A stretch of 58,590 bases of DNA. Origin: an uncultured Fibrobacter sp. (lineage in GTDB: Bacteria > Fibrobacterota > Fibrobacteria > Fibrobacterales > Fibrobacteraceae). A program made the position numbers and the translations under genes. The stretch is from contig CAKUXP010000020.1 of NCBI GenBank assembly GCA_934700345.1, forward strand, positions 1-58,590, in the 5' to 3' direction. Below the pieces are notes generated by a model. The model made no database searches. It had not been told where the DNA came from and saw only the letters and a list, made by a program, of their open reading frames with translations. Of this stretch, positions 32,373 through 40,810 are shown in pieces (positions within the stretch are counted from its first letter, which is position 1; each line of letters opens with the position of its first letter).

Positions 32373-35218
32373 ATTCCGTCCCAGGATTCGCCGTGGCTAG
32401 TCGGCGGTTTTACTTTGTATGCAATCGCGCGTTCGATGAAAACCTCGGACGGCGTAGGTCTTGCTCCGGGATCTTTGGCCTGCAAGTGCGGTTCGAGCAG
32501 TTTGGTTTCCTGGAAAATGGCGATAGCTTCGTCCCATTTTTGCGCATAGTAAAGCGCCTGCGCTTTTTCCCAGAGGGTGCAGAGGATATTGAGACTTCCC
32601 GCGTCCGCATCTTCCCGCATCCCGAGCAGTTCGTAAACCTGCACGGCTTCATTCTTGCCGACGACTTTTAGGCGGTCGATTGGCCGTGTAATGAAAACAT
32701 TCCTGTAATCGGTCCGGTCGAGCGGATCCGCCTTGCCGACAAGTGTTTCCTCGCTGACTAGAATGTATGTGCCGTATTGCTTGCCGACGCTTTCGAGCCT
32801 TGACGCCAGATTGACTGCATCGCCCATGATCGTGTAATTTTTCCGGGTTTCGGAACCCATATTCCCGACGAGGATTTCTCCCGAATTGATACCGATTCGC
32901 GTGTGCATCCAATAGACGGATTCCGGGTAGTCGATTTCTTCCGCAAAGTTTTTCCCGTTGTGGTTTTTCCCGCACTTCCAGTTCGTGCGCAGTTTTTTTT
33001 GCGCTTTCTGCATCGCAATGGCGCTCTGCATGGCGTTTTTTCTCTGGTATTCGAGCGGGGAAGGAGCGCCGAAGAAGGCGATGATCGCGTCCCCTTCGTA
33101 CTTGTCGAGCGTTCCCTGGTTATCGTCCTTGATGATGTCCGTCATGGCGGTCAGGTAGTCGTTCAGCAGATCGACCAGTTTTTTCGGGTCGCCGATCTGT
33201 TCGGAGATGGAAGAAAATCCCTGGATATCCGTAAAAAACGCGGTCAGGTACTTTTTTTCGCCGCCGAGTTCCGGTTCCTTTTCGCTCGAAAGCATTTCGT
33301 CGATTAGCTTATCGGAAATGTATTGCTTGAACGATTTGTCGAGAAAGGTCTTGTCGCGGTTTTCGAAGTAGAAGCGCACGAGGAAGGATCCCAGAAAGGC
33401 GAGAATGCCTTCGAGGAGATAGGTCGTGCAGCCGATGTAGAGACCGTTTGTAAAGAAGAGGTACGAGACGACTGTGCTTGCCATGAAAAGCAGGATAAGG
33501 AAAAGGATGGCGAGGTACTGCGAAGCGAAAAGTCCGATGAGAATCGCGAAGATGGCCGTGGCGACGTAAACTGCCGGGTTCGGAAACCTAGAGCGGATGT
33601 AGTCGTCGGTCAGGACGTTTTGGAGGATCGTCGCATGGACAAGAACCGCGGGAAAATGGTCGTCGTGCGGTGTCGCGTAGAAGTCGAACATGGCGGGGGC
33701 GGCGCTTCCTAAAATGAAAACTTTCCCTTGGTACATTGCCGGGTCGATTCTCCCTTCGGCGACATCGTAATAGGAAATGTGCTGGAATGTCCGCTTTTCC
33801 GGCGGAATGTTGTACGGGCTTTTGAAATGGATGATGAAGTTTCCCTGTTCGTCGATAGGAACGAGCTTGCTTTTTCCGAAACGCATTTCCTCGCCTGGCC
33901 TTAGCGCCTCGATGCTTGCTGTGTCCGTTTGATAGAGATCGTCGAGAACATCCGGCGAGAGAATCGTGTAGTTGGGAATCCAGCGGCCGTTCCTCTCGTT
34001 GAAATGAAAATCCAGTTCCGCCGAGAGCCATTTCGAACATCCTTTTTCAAGGTCTCCGATGTCCTTTTCGAAGTGGGCGAGAACTTCCTTGTCAAACTTT
34101 CCCAGGCCGGGGTCGCCGGGGGAGAAATCCCCGTCGTCCGTCTGTACGGTCAAGCGACCCGAGGAATCTTTCACGATGCGGATTTGCGCGGAGATTTCAA
34201 GGAAATTCCCCGCGAGCGAATCCAGGATATTGCGGCTCGAAAGCGTTTTCCTGTGGCGAAGGATTTCCCGAACCATCGGGTAGGAAAACTGCGGATATGT
34301 CGTGCGCAGGATTCCCGAGGAATCACGGTAGATGCCGAAAGGCTTTCCTAGGTCGATGGATTTTCCCGTTACAATCTTTACGGAATCGGGATTTGTGCCA
34401 AAAAGATGCATAAGCGTGGCGAGGGAAAGCGCCGGATAGATTCGGGAGGAAACGCCTGGCCAGATGTTTTCGTTCGGAAAGCGGTAGAACATCCGCATTT
34501 TCCGCAGGACGCCGTCATCGTCGGGGTTCGCGTTGACCACGCCGAAGTTTTTGGCTGCATGGGAAAGCTCGGGGAAAATGTTGTCGAGAAGATCCTTGGA
34601 TTCTATCTCCTCGGCGGATGAAACCTGTTTCAGGGAAAAGGTGGGGCTTGCATCGACTTCTCTTGCGCGGGCTTCCGTACTGAGCGGCATCCATTGCGAT
34701 TGATGCTTGTAGTCTGTCCGGGAGTTGAACGTTCCGCATACGATGATGTTCGGGTTGTCCGCGATTGCCCGGACGAGGATGGAGTCGGAATCGTAGGCTC
34801 TGCGGATCCGGTCGTAATCGGAAAACCATTTTTTTTCGGGGTAGAGTTTTTCGAGAACGCTTTCCACGCGCCTTGCGTGGCGGTTTCCGAAATCGGCGTT
34901 CTTGAAGAGTATGTCGAAGGCGACAGCCGCCGCTCCTCCGTCTTCGAGTCTCTGGACAATCCGGGCGTGCATATCCCGCGTCCATTCGTTGTAAGGTCCA
35001 TACTTGGAAAGCGCGTTTTCGTCGATATCGACAATGACGATGTCTTCTGCGCGGTCCGTCGTCTCCTGCGCGGAATGTCTGGAAAAGGCATCGTAGAAAA
35101 TATACTCGGAACGGAGCGCGATGGATTCCGGGATGAGCAGGATGAGTAGCGTTAGGAAAACACCGACGAAAAGCCCCGCGAGCATTCTCTTGACTTTTTT
35201 GGGATGCTTGAGATTCAC
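32351..35218 (-). CDS. adenylate cyclase with CHASE2 sensor domain
   Basis: The product is 955 aa and begins with GTG. An N-terminal membrane helix (about 12-30) leads into a CHASE2 domain (about 35-500, with IVIVDIDENALSKYGPYNEWTR and VFILGSAAPAMFDF). Three membrane segments lie near 525-600. The class III cyclase domain (about 635-840) has metal aspartates in FFTDIQGFSS and DKYEGDAIIAFFG, with the lysine of LDKYEG as adenine determinant, and NYTIMGDAVNLASRLES. A TPR-like end follows. CHASE2 is an extracytoplasmic sensing domain. A TATGTTTT box ends 4 nt before the GTG. It is divergent from ftsK and probably monocistronic. Confidence 0.93.
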   Translation of the reverse strand: MNLKHPKKVKRMLAGLFVGVFLTLLILLIPESIALRSEYIFYDAFSRHSAQETTDRAEDIVIVDIDENALSKYGPYNEWTRDMHARIVQRLEDGGAAAVAFDILFKNADFGNRHARRVESVLEKLYPEKKWFSDYDRIRRAYDSDSILVRAIADNPNIIVCGTFNSRTDYKHQSQWMPLSTEARAREVDASPTFSLKQVSSAEEIESKDLLDNIFPELSHAAKNFGVVNANPDDDGVLRKMRMFYRFPNENIWPGVSSRIYPALSLATLMHLFGTNPDSVKIVTGKSIDLGKPFGIYRDSSGILRTTYPQFSYPMVREILRHRKTLSSRNILDSLAGNFLEISAQIRIVKDSSGRLTVQTDDGDFSPGDPGLGKFDKEVLAHFEKDIGDLEKGCSKWLSAELDFHFNERNGRWIPNYTILSPDVLDDLYQTDTASIEALRPGEEMRFGKSKLVPIDEQGNFIIHFKSPYNIPPEKRTFQHISYYDVAEGRIDPAMYQGKVFILGSAAPAMFDFYATPHDDHFPAVLVHATILQNVLTDDYIRSRFPNPAVYVATAIFAILIGLFASQYLAILFLILLFMASTVVSYLFFTNGLYIGCTTYLLEGILAFLGSFLVRFYFENRDKTFLDKSFKQYISDKLIDEMLSSEKEPELGGEKKYLTAFFTDIQGFSSISEQIGDPKKLVDLLNDYLTAMTDIIKDDNQGTLDKYEGDAIIAFFGAPSPLEYQRKNAMQSAIAMQKAQKKLRTNWKCGKNHNGKNFAEEIDYPESVYWMHTRIGINSGEILVGNMGSETRKNYTIMGDAVNLASRLESVGKQYGTYILVSEETLVGKADPLDRTDYRNVFITRPIDRLKVVGKNEAVQVYELLGMREDADAGSLNILCTLWEKAQALYYAQKWDEAIAIFQETKLLEPHLQAKDPGARPTPSEVFIERAIAYKVKPPTSHGESWDGIYTATSK

Positions 35219-35222
35219 GGGA

Positions 35223-35269
35223 AAAACATAGAAAAGAAGTCCGGGCTCGAAACGAAAAAACTATATTGG
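35223..35269. promoter_or_regulatory. divergent promoters of the CHASE2 cyclase and ftsK
   Basis: On minus TATGTTTT (35223-35230) ends 4 nt before the GTG at 35218. On plus TATATTGG (35262-35269) ends 5 nt before the ATG at 35275. GTCCGGG (35239-35245) lies 16 nt before the plus box, the same distance as in the promoter at 39827-39857. Confidence 0.5.
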
Positions 35270-35274
35270 GCGCT

Positions 35275-38001
35275 ATGAAGGAAGTTTCAAGAAAAGCGAA
35301 AAGGGCGAAAAAGGACGAAACGCTGGACGCAAGATCGGTTTGCCGTCTTGCCGGTATCCTGCTCTTGGCTTTTGGTGCTCTCTTGCTTATTTCGCTCGTC
35401 TCCTTTATCGGCAGCGAACGGAATTGGCTTGGCCCGATTTTCGGAAGGGCGTTTCCCGGGGCGATTCTCTATGTCTTCGGGAAGTTTTCGGCTACGGTTC
35501 TTTCGGTTGCGTCGGCTTCCTGGGGTGTGCGGCTTCTGCTTTCCGGCGATTTTCCCCGGTTCACCCGCGTCTGCATCGGCTTTTCGTCCCTGTCCGTTCT
35601 CTGTCCTGTCCTGTTTGCTCTCGCTTCGACGTTTTCCGCTCCGCTTTCCCTCGGAAGGGACGCTCTCTATGGGGCAGGCGGAAGGCTTGGGTTCTTTATG
35701 GTCCAGAGTCTCGTGTGGCCGGTATTTGGAAAGGAAAATGCGCTTTTCCCGTTCGTTTTTCTCTGCGCGATCCTTTTGGGCGTTCTCGTCCTCCTTTTTG
35801 GGCTCCGGCTGTCGCATTTTTCGTTCCTGAAAACTCCTTTTTCTCTTTGGGCGAAATTTTTGCGCGAGTACGAGGCGGAAAGGGAGAAAAGAAAAGCCGT
35901 GCCGGAGAAAATTCCCGAACCCGACAAATCCGGGGTGGACAAGTCCTTGGAAAAGGCGAAAGCCAAGGCGCGCCGGGCAAAGGATTCGGATTGGAAGAGC
36001 GACTATACGATTTATGAAGGCAAGGCAAAGCCGTTCTGCGGACCGGTCGGCGCTTTTGACGGAACGCTTCCCGTTTTGCACGAAGAGGAGGTTAAGACCG
36101 CCTCTCCGCCGAAGTCTGACGTCCAGGACTGTTCAAATGTCGCCTTGCACGAAATCGAGGAGAAGGAACGTTACCTGCGGGAAAATGAAAAGCGCATGGG
36201 CGCTCTGGAAGTTCGGGCGCTTCGCGACGAGATTGCGCATCTGCGCCAGGTCCAGCAGATGAATGACTGGGAAAACGAACGCTGCACGCGTCCTTCGATT
36301 CAGGGAATCGTTGAACGTTCCGAGTCGCTTCCTGCCGAAAGCGACGCTTCGAAAACAGAGTCTTGTGAAAATCGGGATATGGCAGAGGCTGTCGGGGAAG
36401 TTTCGGACGGGGTGACGTCGCCAGATGAGGCCTACAGCATTCCGGAAGGGACAATCCAGGGGAATATGGAGGAGACGCAGCCTGCGGAAGAGGAACTTTC
36501 CGATGCGCCGGCCACGCAATACGACGACTATGTCGTCCCGCAGGTTTCAGAAATTCTTGCCGCGCCACCTGAACAGAAGCCCGACTATACGGCGGAGGAG
36601 CTGGAAGAAATCGGTCACCAGCTTGAAAAGCAGCTTGAAAACTTCAAGGTGAAGGGAAAGGTGCTCGACATTTCGACGGGACCGATGATCACCCGCTTTG
36701 AAGTGGAACCCGGGCCGGGCGTCAAAGTGTCCAAGTTTGCCTCCCTGCATGAGGATCTTGCGCTTGCGCTCAAGGCGAAATCCATCCGGATTCTCGCACC
36801 GATACCCGGGAAGTCGCTCGTGGGCGTGGAAGTTCCCAACCGAAAACTCCTGACGGTCTATTGCCGCGACATATTTGAAAGTCCCGCCTTCCAGCCCAAG
36901 CCGGACAAGCTGGTTATCGCATTGGGAAAGGACATCACGGGAAACCCTTACACGATGGACCTCTGTCGCGCTCCGCACGTCCTTATCGCGGGCCAGACCG
37001 GTTCCGGAAAATCCGTCTGCATCAACACGATCATGGCGAGCCTTCTTTTCAGCAAGACTCCCGACGAGCTCCGCATGATTCTTGTCGATCCGAAGGTAGT
37101 CGAACTGAAACTGTACGAGAACATCCCGCATTTGCTTGCTCCCGTGGTCACGCAGCCTGACCAGGCGGTGAGCGCACTCAAATGGGCATGCGTCGAGATG
37201 GACCGCCGCTACGAGGAACTCGCCAAGTGGAAAGTTCGAAACCTGGTGGGCTACAACCAGAAAAAAAGGGAACAGCAGGAAATTCCGGAACTTTCGGCGG
37301 AAAAGATGGAAAATATGCCGTACATCGTCATCGTGGTCGATGAACTTGCCGACTTGATGATGGTCGCAGGGAAGGAAGTGGAAAAGTATATCGCGCGGAT
37401 TGCGCAAAAGGCGCGCGCTGTCGGAATCCATCTGGTGATTGCTACGCAGCGTCCGTCGGTAAATGTCATCACGGGACTTATCAAGGCGAATCTTCCCGCG
37501 CGCATCAGTTTCAAGGTCGCATCGCAGGTGGATTCGCGTACCGTGATGGACCGTGCCGGGGCGGAAAAGCTTCTCGGCAGGGGCGATATGCTTTACCGCT
37601 CGGGCGAAGACCCGGAACCCTCTCGAGTCCACGGCGGATTCTTGACCGACGAGGAGGTGGAAAAGCTTGCGGAGGCCTGTGCGAACCAGAATGTCCACTA
37701 CGAACGCCTTGAAACGTTCGACATCGACGATCCGTCGGAGATGGGCGAAGACGGGGAAAGCGGGGAAGCTTTCGGGGGAAAGATCGATAAGCTCGCCCTG
37801 GATGTCGCGCGTTACGGGATTGAACGCGGATCGCTCTCGACATCGGAAGTGCAGCGGCATTTCTCGGTGGGGTTCTCTCGGGCCGGAAAGATTGTGGACC
37901 AGCTTGAACGGCTGAACATCTGCGGGCCGAAAAACGGTTCAAAGCCTCGGGTGATGCTCGTGTGCGATGAACAGGCGCTTTACGACAGATGGCCACGGTA
38001 G
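35275..38001 (+). CDS. ftsK: DNA translocase FtsK
   Basis: The product is 908 aa and moves the chromosome ends during division. Four hydrophobic segments lie within about 25-175, then a long charged linker (about 195-435). The RecA-like motor has Walker A AGQTGSGKSVCIN and Walker B IVVDELADLMMVAG. The winged-helix gamma domain that reads KOPS sites is at the C-terminus (ALDVARYGIERGSLSTSEVQRHFSVGFSRAGKIVDQLE). I chose the ATG at 35275; a TTG 9 nt upstream lies inside the promoter box. The 3' end overlaps the DNA methyltransferase by 13 nt. Confidence 0.96.
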   Translation: MKEVSRKAKRAKKDETLDARSVCRLAGILLLAFGALLLISLVSFIGSERNWLGPIFGRAFPGAILYVFGKFSATVLSVASASWGVRLLLSGDFPRFTRVCIGFSSLSVLCPVLFALASTFSAPLSLGRDALYGAGGRLGFFMVQSLVWPVFGKENALFPFVFLCAILLGVLVLLFGLRLSHFSFLKTPFSLWAKFLREYEAEREKRKAVPEKIPEPDKSGVDKSLEKAKAKARRAKDSDWKSDYTIYEGKAKPFCGPVGAFDGTLPVLHEEEVKTASPPKSDVQDCSNVALHEIEEKERYLRENEKRMGALEVRALRDEIAHLRQVQQMNDWENERCTRPSIQGIVERSESLPAESDASKTESCENRDMAEAVGEVSDGVTSPDEAYSIPEGTIQGNMEETQPAEEELSDAPATQYDDYVVPQVSEILAAPPEQKPDYTAEELEEIGHQLEKQLENFKVKGKVLDISTGPMITRFEVEPGPGVKVSKFASLHEDLALALKAKSIRILAPIPGKSLVGVEVPNRKLLTVYCRDIFESPAFQPKPDKLVIALGKDITGNPYTMDLCRAPHVLIAGQTGSGKSVCINTIMASLLFSKTPDELRMILVDPKVVELKLYENIPHLLAPVVTQPDQAVSALKWACVEMDRRYEELAKWKVRNLVGYNQKKREQQEIPELSAEKMENMPYIVIVVDELADLMMVAGKEVEKYIARIAQKARAVGIHLVIATQRPSVNVITGLIKANLPARISFKVASQVDSRTVMDRAGAEKLLGRGDMLYRSGEDPEPSRVHGGFLTDEEVEKLAEACANQNVHYERLETFDIDDPSEMGEDGESGEAFGGKIDKLALDVARYGIERGSLSTSEVQRHFSVGFSRAGKIVDQLERLNICGPKNGSKPRVMLVCDEQALYDRWPR

Positions 38002-38957
38002 AAAGCGAAAAGCGGAAATCTCCGCGAAACAGGACTCTCACCCTCTCGGCTTCGGAGCGGGAGCTCTTCTCCGCGAGACTTTTGGACGCATCTGTCGAAA
38101 GGGACTTTTCGCTTGGAGCTATCAGAGACAGGACAATCCTCGGGGACACGCACGGAGTCCTTTCGAAGCTTCCGTCGGGAATGGCGGACCTGGTTATCGT
38201 CGATCCTCCGTATAATCTCTTCAAGAGTTTTGACGGACTTCGCTTTTCGTCGATGTCCGATCTGGATTACGAAGCCTACCTGGATTCCTGGATGGGAGAG
38301 CTTGTCCGGATTTTAAAGAAGGACGGTTCGATCTACGTCTGCGGCGACTGGAAATCCTCCGGAGCCATTGGACGTTCCATGTCAAGGAAATTGACCGTCA
38401 TGAACCGCATCACCTGGGGACGTGAAAAGGGCCGCGGGGCGTCAGCAAACTGGAAGAATTCCATGGAGGACATCTGGTTCGCCGTCAGGAATCCCCGGGA
38501 CTACTTTTTCAATCTGGACGCGGTCCGGATGCGTCGCCGGGTTCTTGCGCCCTACCGGGCAAACGGTTCGCCAAAGGACTGGAACGAATCGGAAGGTGGA
38601 AATTTCCGCGACACGGCGCCTTCGAATTTTTGGGACGATATCAGCATTCCGTTCTGGAGCATGCCAGAGAACACGGAGCATCCCACGCAAAAGCCCGAAA
38701 AGCTCATCGCGAAACTCGTTCTCGCTTCTTCGGAAAAGGGCGATCTCGTGTTCGATCCGTTTGTCGGAAGCGGCACGACGAGCGTTGTCGCGAAAAAGCT
38801 CGGACGCCATTACGTGGGAATCGAGCAGAGTCCGGAATACGCCTGCCTTTGCGAAAAGAGGCTTGAACGCGCCGGAAGCGATACTTCCATCCAGGGGTTT
38901 TCCGACGGCGTCTTCTGGGAGAGGAATTCCTTGCGGGAGCAGAAATGCCGGAAGTAA
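37989..38957 (+). CDS. orphan DNA methyltransferase, beta class
   Basis: The product is 322 aa. Motif IV, LVIVDPPYNLF, is N-terminal and motif I, FDPFVGSGTT, is C-terminal, which is the beta order typical of N6-adenine (or N4-cytosine) enzymes such as M.RsrI and CcrM. HPTQKPEKLI and HYVGIEQSPEYACL complete the fold. No restriction enzyme gene lies nearby, so it is probably a solitary regulator or housekeeping methylase. It overlaps ftsK at its start and the MetH reactivation gene at its end by 13 nt each, implying coupled translation. The target sequence is unknown. Confidence 0.9.
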   Translation: MATVESEKRKSPRNRTLTLSASERELFSARLLDASVERDFSLGAIRDRTILGDTHGVLSKLPSGMADLVIVDPPYNLFKSFDGLRFSSMSDLDYEAYLDSWMGELVRILKKDGSIYVCGDWKSSGAIGRSMSRKLTVMNRITWGREKGRGASANWKNSMEDIWFAVRNPRDYFFNLDAVRMRRRVLAPYRANGSPKDWNESEGGNFRDTAPSNFWDDISIPFWSMPENTEHPTQKPEKLIAKLVLASSEKGDLVFDPFVGSGTTSVVAKKLGRHYVGIEQSPEYACLCEKRLERAGSDTSIQGFSDGVFWERNSLREQKCRK

Positions 38958-39838
38958 ACATGCCTTGGCCGCATTCCCCGGCGCCGAAAGAACCGGGCAT
39001 CCATGTCATTTCGAACCAGCCGCTCGAAGAACTCGTGCCGTTTATCGACTGGTTCTATCTCTTCTATGCGTGGCGCATCCCCGGAAAATTTCCCGAACTC
39101 CTGGACGGTGATTCCCCGAAGGCGGAAGAGGCGCGAAAGCTCTATTCCGATGCGCAGAGGCTCTTGGAACGGGCGATTGCGAACCGATGGATCGAGGCGC
39201 GCGGCGTATTTGGCATCTTTCCCGTAAGTCGCAAAGGCGACAGCGTAACGCTTGCGTCCGAATACGGAAAGTTCCGCTTTGAATTCCTGCGTGAACAGGA
39301 GGTTCGCGGCGGGGTTTGCAGGCACCGGTCGCTTTCGGACTTTCTTTCTCCGCATACGGAAGATTACATGGGGCTGTTCGCTGTCTCGGCAGGTTTTAAG
39401 ATTCGGGAACAGGCGGAGATATTTAAGAAATCGGGGGACGACTATTCGGCTATCCTGCTGGGCTCGCTTGGCGGGCGCTTGACGGAAGCCTTCTCCGAAA
39501 AGCTTTTTTTTGACATGATGAAGAATGCCTGGGGATACTTGCCGGAAGGTTCCCCTCCTTTTGGAATCCGCCCGGCACCCGGGTATCCGGCGTGTCCCGA
39601 CCACACGGAAAAGCTCGTTATCTGGGATGCGATGCATGTAAGGGAAAATACCGGAATCGAGCTTTCGGATTCGTACATGATGCTTCCGGAAAACTCGACA
39701 TGCGGCTACTATTTCGCCCACCCGAGGAGCTGCTATTTTTCTGTCGGGAAGATCGCAGAGGACCAGCTTTTGGAATATGCGAAAAGGAAAGGCTGGTCGT
39801 TCGAAACGGCGCGCCGTCTGCTTTCTGTCCGGGACTAG
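38945..39838 (+). CDS. stand-alone MetH reactivation (AdoMet-binding) domain protein
   Basis: The product is 297 aa and corresponds to the fourth domain of full-length MetH, which remethylates the inactive cob(II)alamin with AdoMet. VPFIDWFYLFYAWRIPGKFP starts the domain. RGVFGIFPVSRKGD, DYMGLFAVSAG and LTEAFSEKLFFDMMKNAWGY match the family. The AdoMet site GIRPAPGYPACPDHTEK is intact and CGYYFAHPRSCYFSVGKI near the C-terminus corresponds to the E. coli region with Tyr1189. metH at 25763 lacks exactly this part. GGAG lies 6 nt before the chosen ATG; a second ATG at 38960 is possible. A separate activation protein is known next to MetH in Thermotoga maritima, but here the two genes are 10.4 kb apart. 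Confidence 0.93.
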   Translation: MPEVNMPWPHSPAPKEPGIHVISNQPLEELVPFIDWFYLFYAWRIPGKFPELLDGDSPKAEEARKLYSDAQRLLERAIANRWIEARGVFGIFPVSRKGDSVTLASEYGKFRFEFLREQEVRGGVCRHRSLSDFLSPHTEDYMGLFAVSAGFKIREQAEIFKKSGDDYSAILLGSLGGRLTEAFSEKLFFDMMKNAWGYLPEGSPPFGIRPAPGYPACPDHTEKLVIWDAMHVRENTGIELSDSYMMLPENSTCGYYFAHPRSCYFSVGKIAEDQLLEYAKRKGWSFETARRLLSVRD

Positions 39839-39849
39839 AGGAAACTTTC

Positions 39850-39857
39850 TATATTGG
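39850..39857 (+). promoter_or_regulatory. promoter box of the membrane protein at 39864
   Basis: TATATTGG is followed by AACAAG and the ATG. GTCCGGG stands 16 nt upstream, at the same distance as in the ftsK promoter. Confidence 0.45.
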
Positions 39858-39863
39858 AACAAG

Positions 39864-40277
39864 ATGGTTGCGGTTTCTTCTTATTTGCTGATTTTTGCTT
39901 CGGTCGCCCTTTTCGGCTACAATTTCGCGTGCTTTATCGAGAATTTCGGAATGCTCGAAAAGAAAATCGGCAATTACCGGGAAATGCTTCTGAAATTTAA
40001 CGACTCGCTAGGCGGTGTACGCCGGGAAAATGCAATCCAGAACGCTTTGATGCTTCTAGGCTATGAGGCTGTCGCCTATTTTGCCGGTTTCGCCTATTGG
40101 GTTCTCGCCTTGATCCTTGCGAAGTTTGCCGCATCCTGTCTTCTCTCGGACTGGATGCACCGCCTAATCCTAAACCGGAAAGTTTCGATACCGAGAACTT
40201 TTTACGTCATCCACAAGATCGATTCCCTGCTGAACGGGCTTCTTGGCGTATTCATGCTGCTCGCCCTGGTCCTATGA
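39864..40277 (+). CDS. inner-membrane protein of unknown function
   Basis: The product is 137 aa with three hydrophobic segments (about 5-25, 65-90 and 118-137). The first is followed by a charged loop with FIENFGMLEKKIGNYREM. The last ends the protein directly. I recognise no family. A longer reading frame from 39777 would overlap the previous gene and lacks a better start. The stop overlaps the next gene by 4 nt, so an inner-membrane protein and a barrel protein are co-translated, followed by nadD. This may be an envelope pair, but there is no further evidence. Confidence 0.7.
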   Translation: MVAVSSYLLIFASVALFGYNFACFIENFGMLEKKIGNYREMLLKFNDSLGGVRRENAIQNALMLLGYEAVAYFAGFAYWVLALILAKFAASCLLSDWMHRLILNRKVSIPRTFYVIHKIDSLLNGLLGVFMLLALVL

Positions 40278-40810
40278 AGATTCGGATTTTTTTTGCCGTC
40301 CTGTTCTTCGCCTCGATTGCGGGGGCGCAAAAACTGCCATTTATCGTTGGCGGTGTCGTGGAAACCGCACATGGCGTTCTAGATGACGGCACGGACGGTA
40401 CGGGCTTTAACCGGATGACGCCATTTGTCGGAGCCTGGGTTCGGGGAATTGGATATTTTCGGATAGGTTACGGGCTTTACAACTATTCCCGGACGGATGA
40501 TCTCGGAGAACATCTTTCGGTTCGCTCCCGCGCGCTTAACGGGACGATCGGCGTTTCGCTGGGTTCCCCGGAAAGGCCCTATCTCATCGGGTCGTTTACG
40601 CGGGCGAAAATTCTCTCGAACGTGGGCGACGTCACCTGGAACGAATGGGGAGTCGGCGGAGGCGCGACCTTCCAGCTTCTTCCGACAGCGGCTTTCGTCA
40701 CGGAACTCGAATACCGCTGGGTACTTTCCCACTACAACCCTGTCGAGAGCGAACGCGTCCGCGGGAGCCGTCTGCAATTCAACTTCGGTTTTATCATCTA
40801 TGTCTATTGA
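40274..40810 (+). CDS. small outer-membrane beta-barrel-like protein
   Basis: The product is 178 aa with a signal peptide (about 1-18, ending IAGAQ). The remainder alternates strands with many glycines and aromatic residues and ends FGFIIYVY, a pattern of 8-stranded outer-membrane barrels (OmpA/OmpW-like size). I recognise no family. It starts in the stop of the preceding membrane protein (ATGA) and overlaps nadD by 11 nt. Confidence 0.65.
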   Translation: MKIRIFFAVLFFASIAGAQKLPFIVGGVVETAHGVLDDGTDGTGFNRMTPFVGAWVRGIGYFRIGYGLYNYSRTDDLGEHLSVRSRALNGTIGVSLGSPERPYLIGSFTRAKILSNVGDVTWNEWGVGGGATFQLLPTAAFVTELEYRWVLSHYNPVESERVRGSRLQFNFGFIIYVY

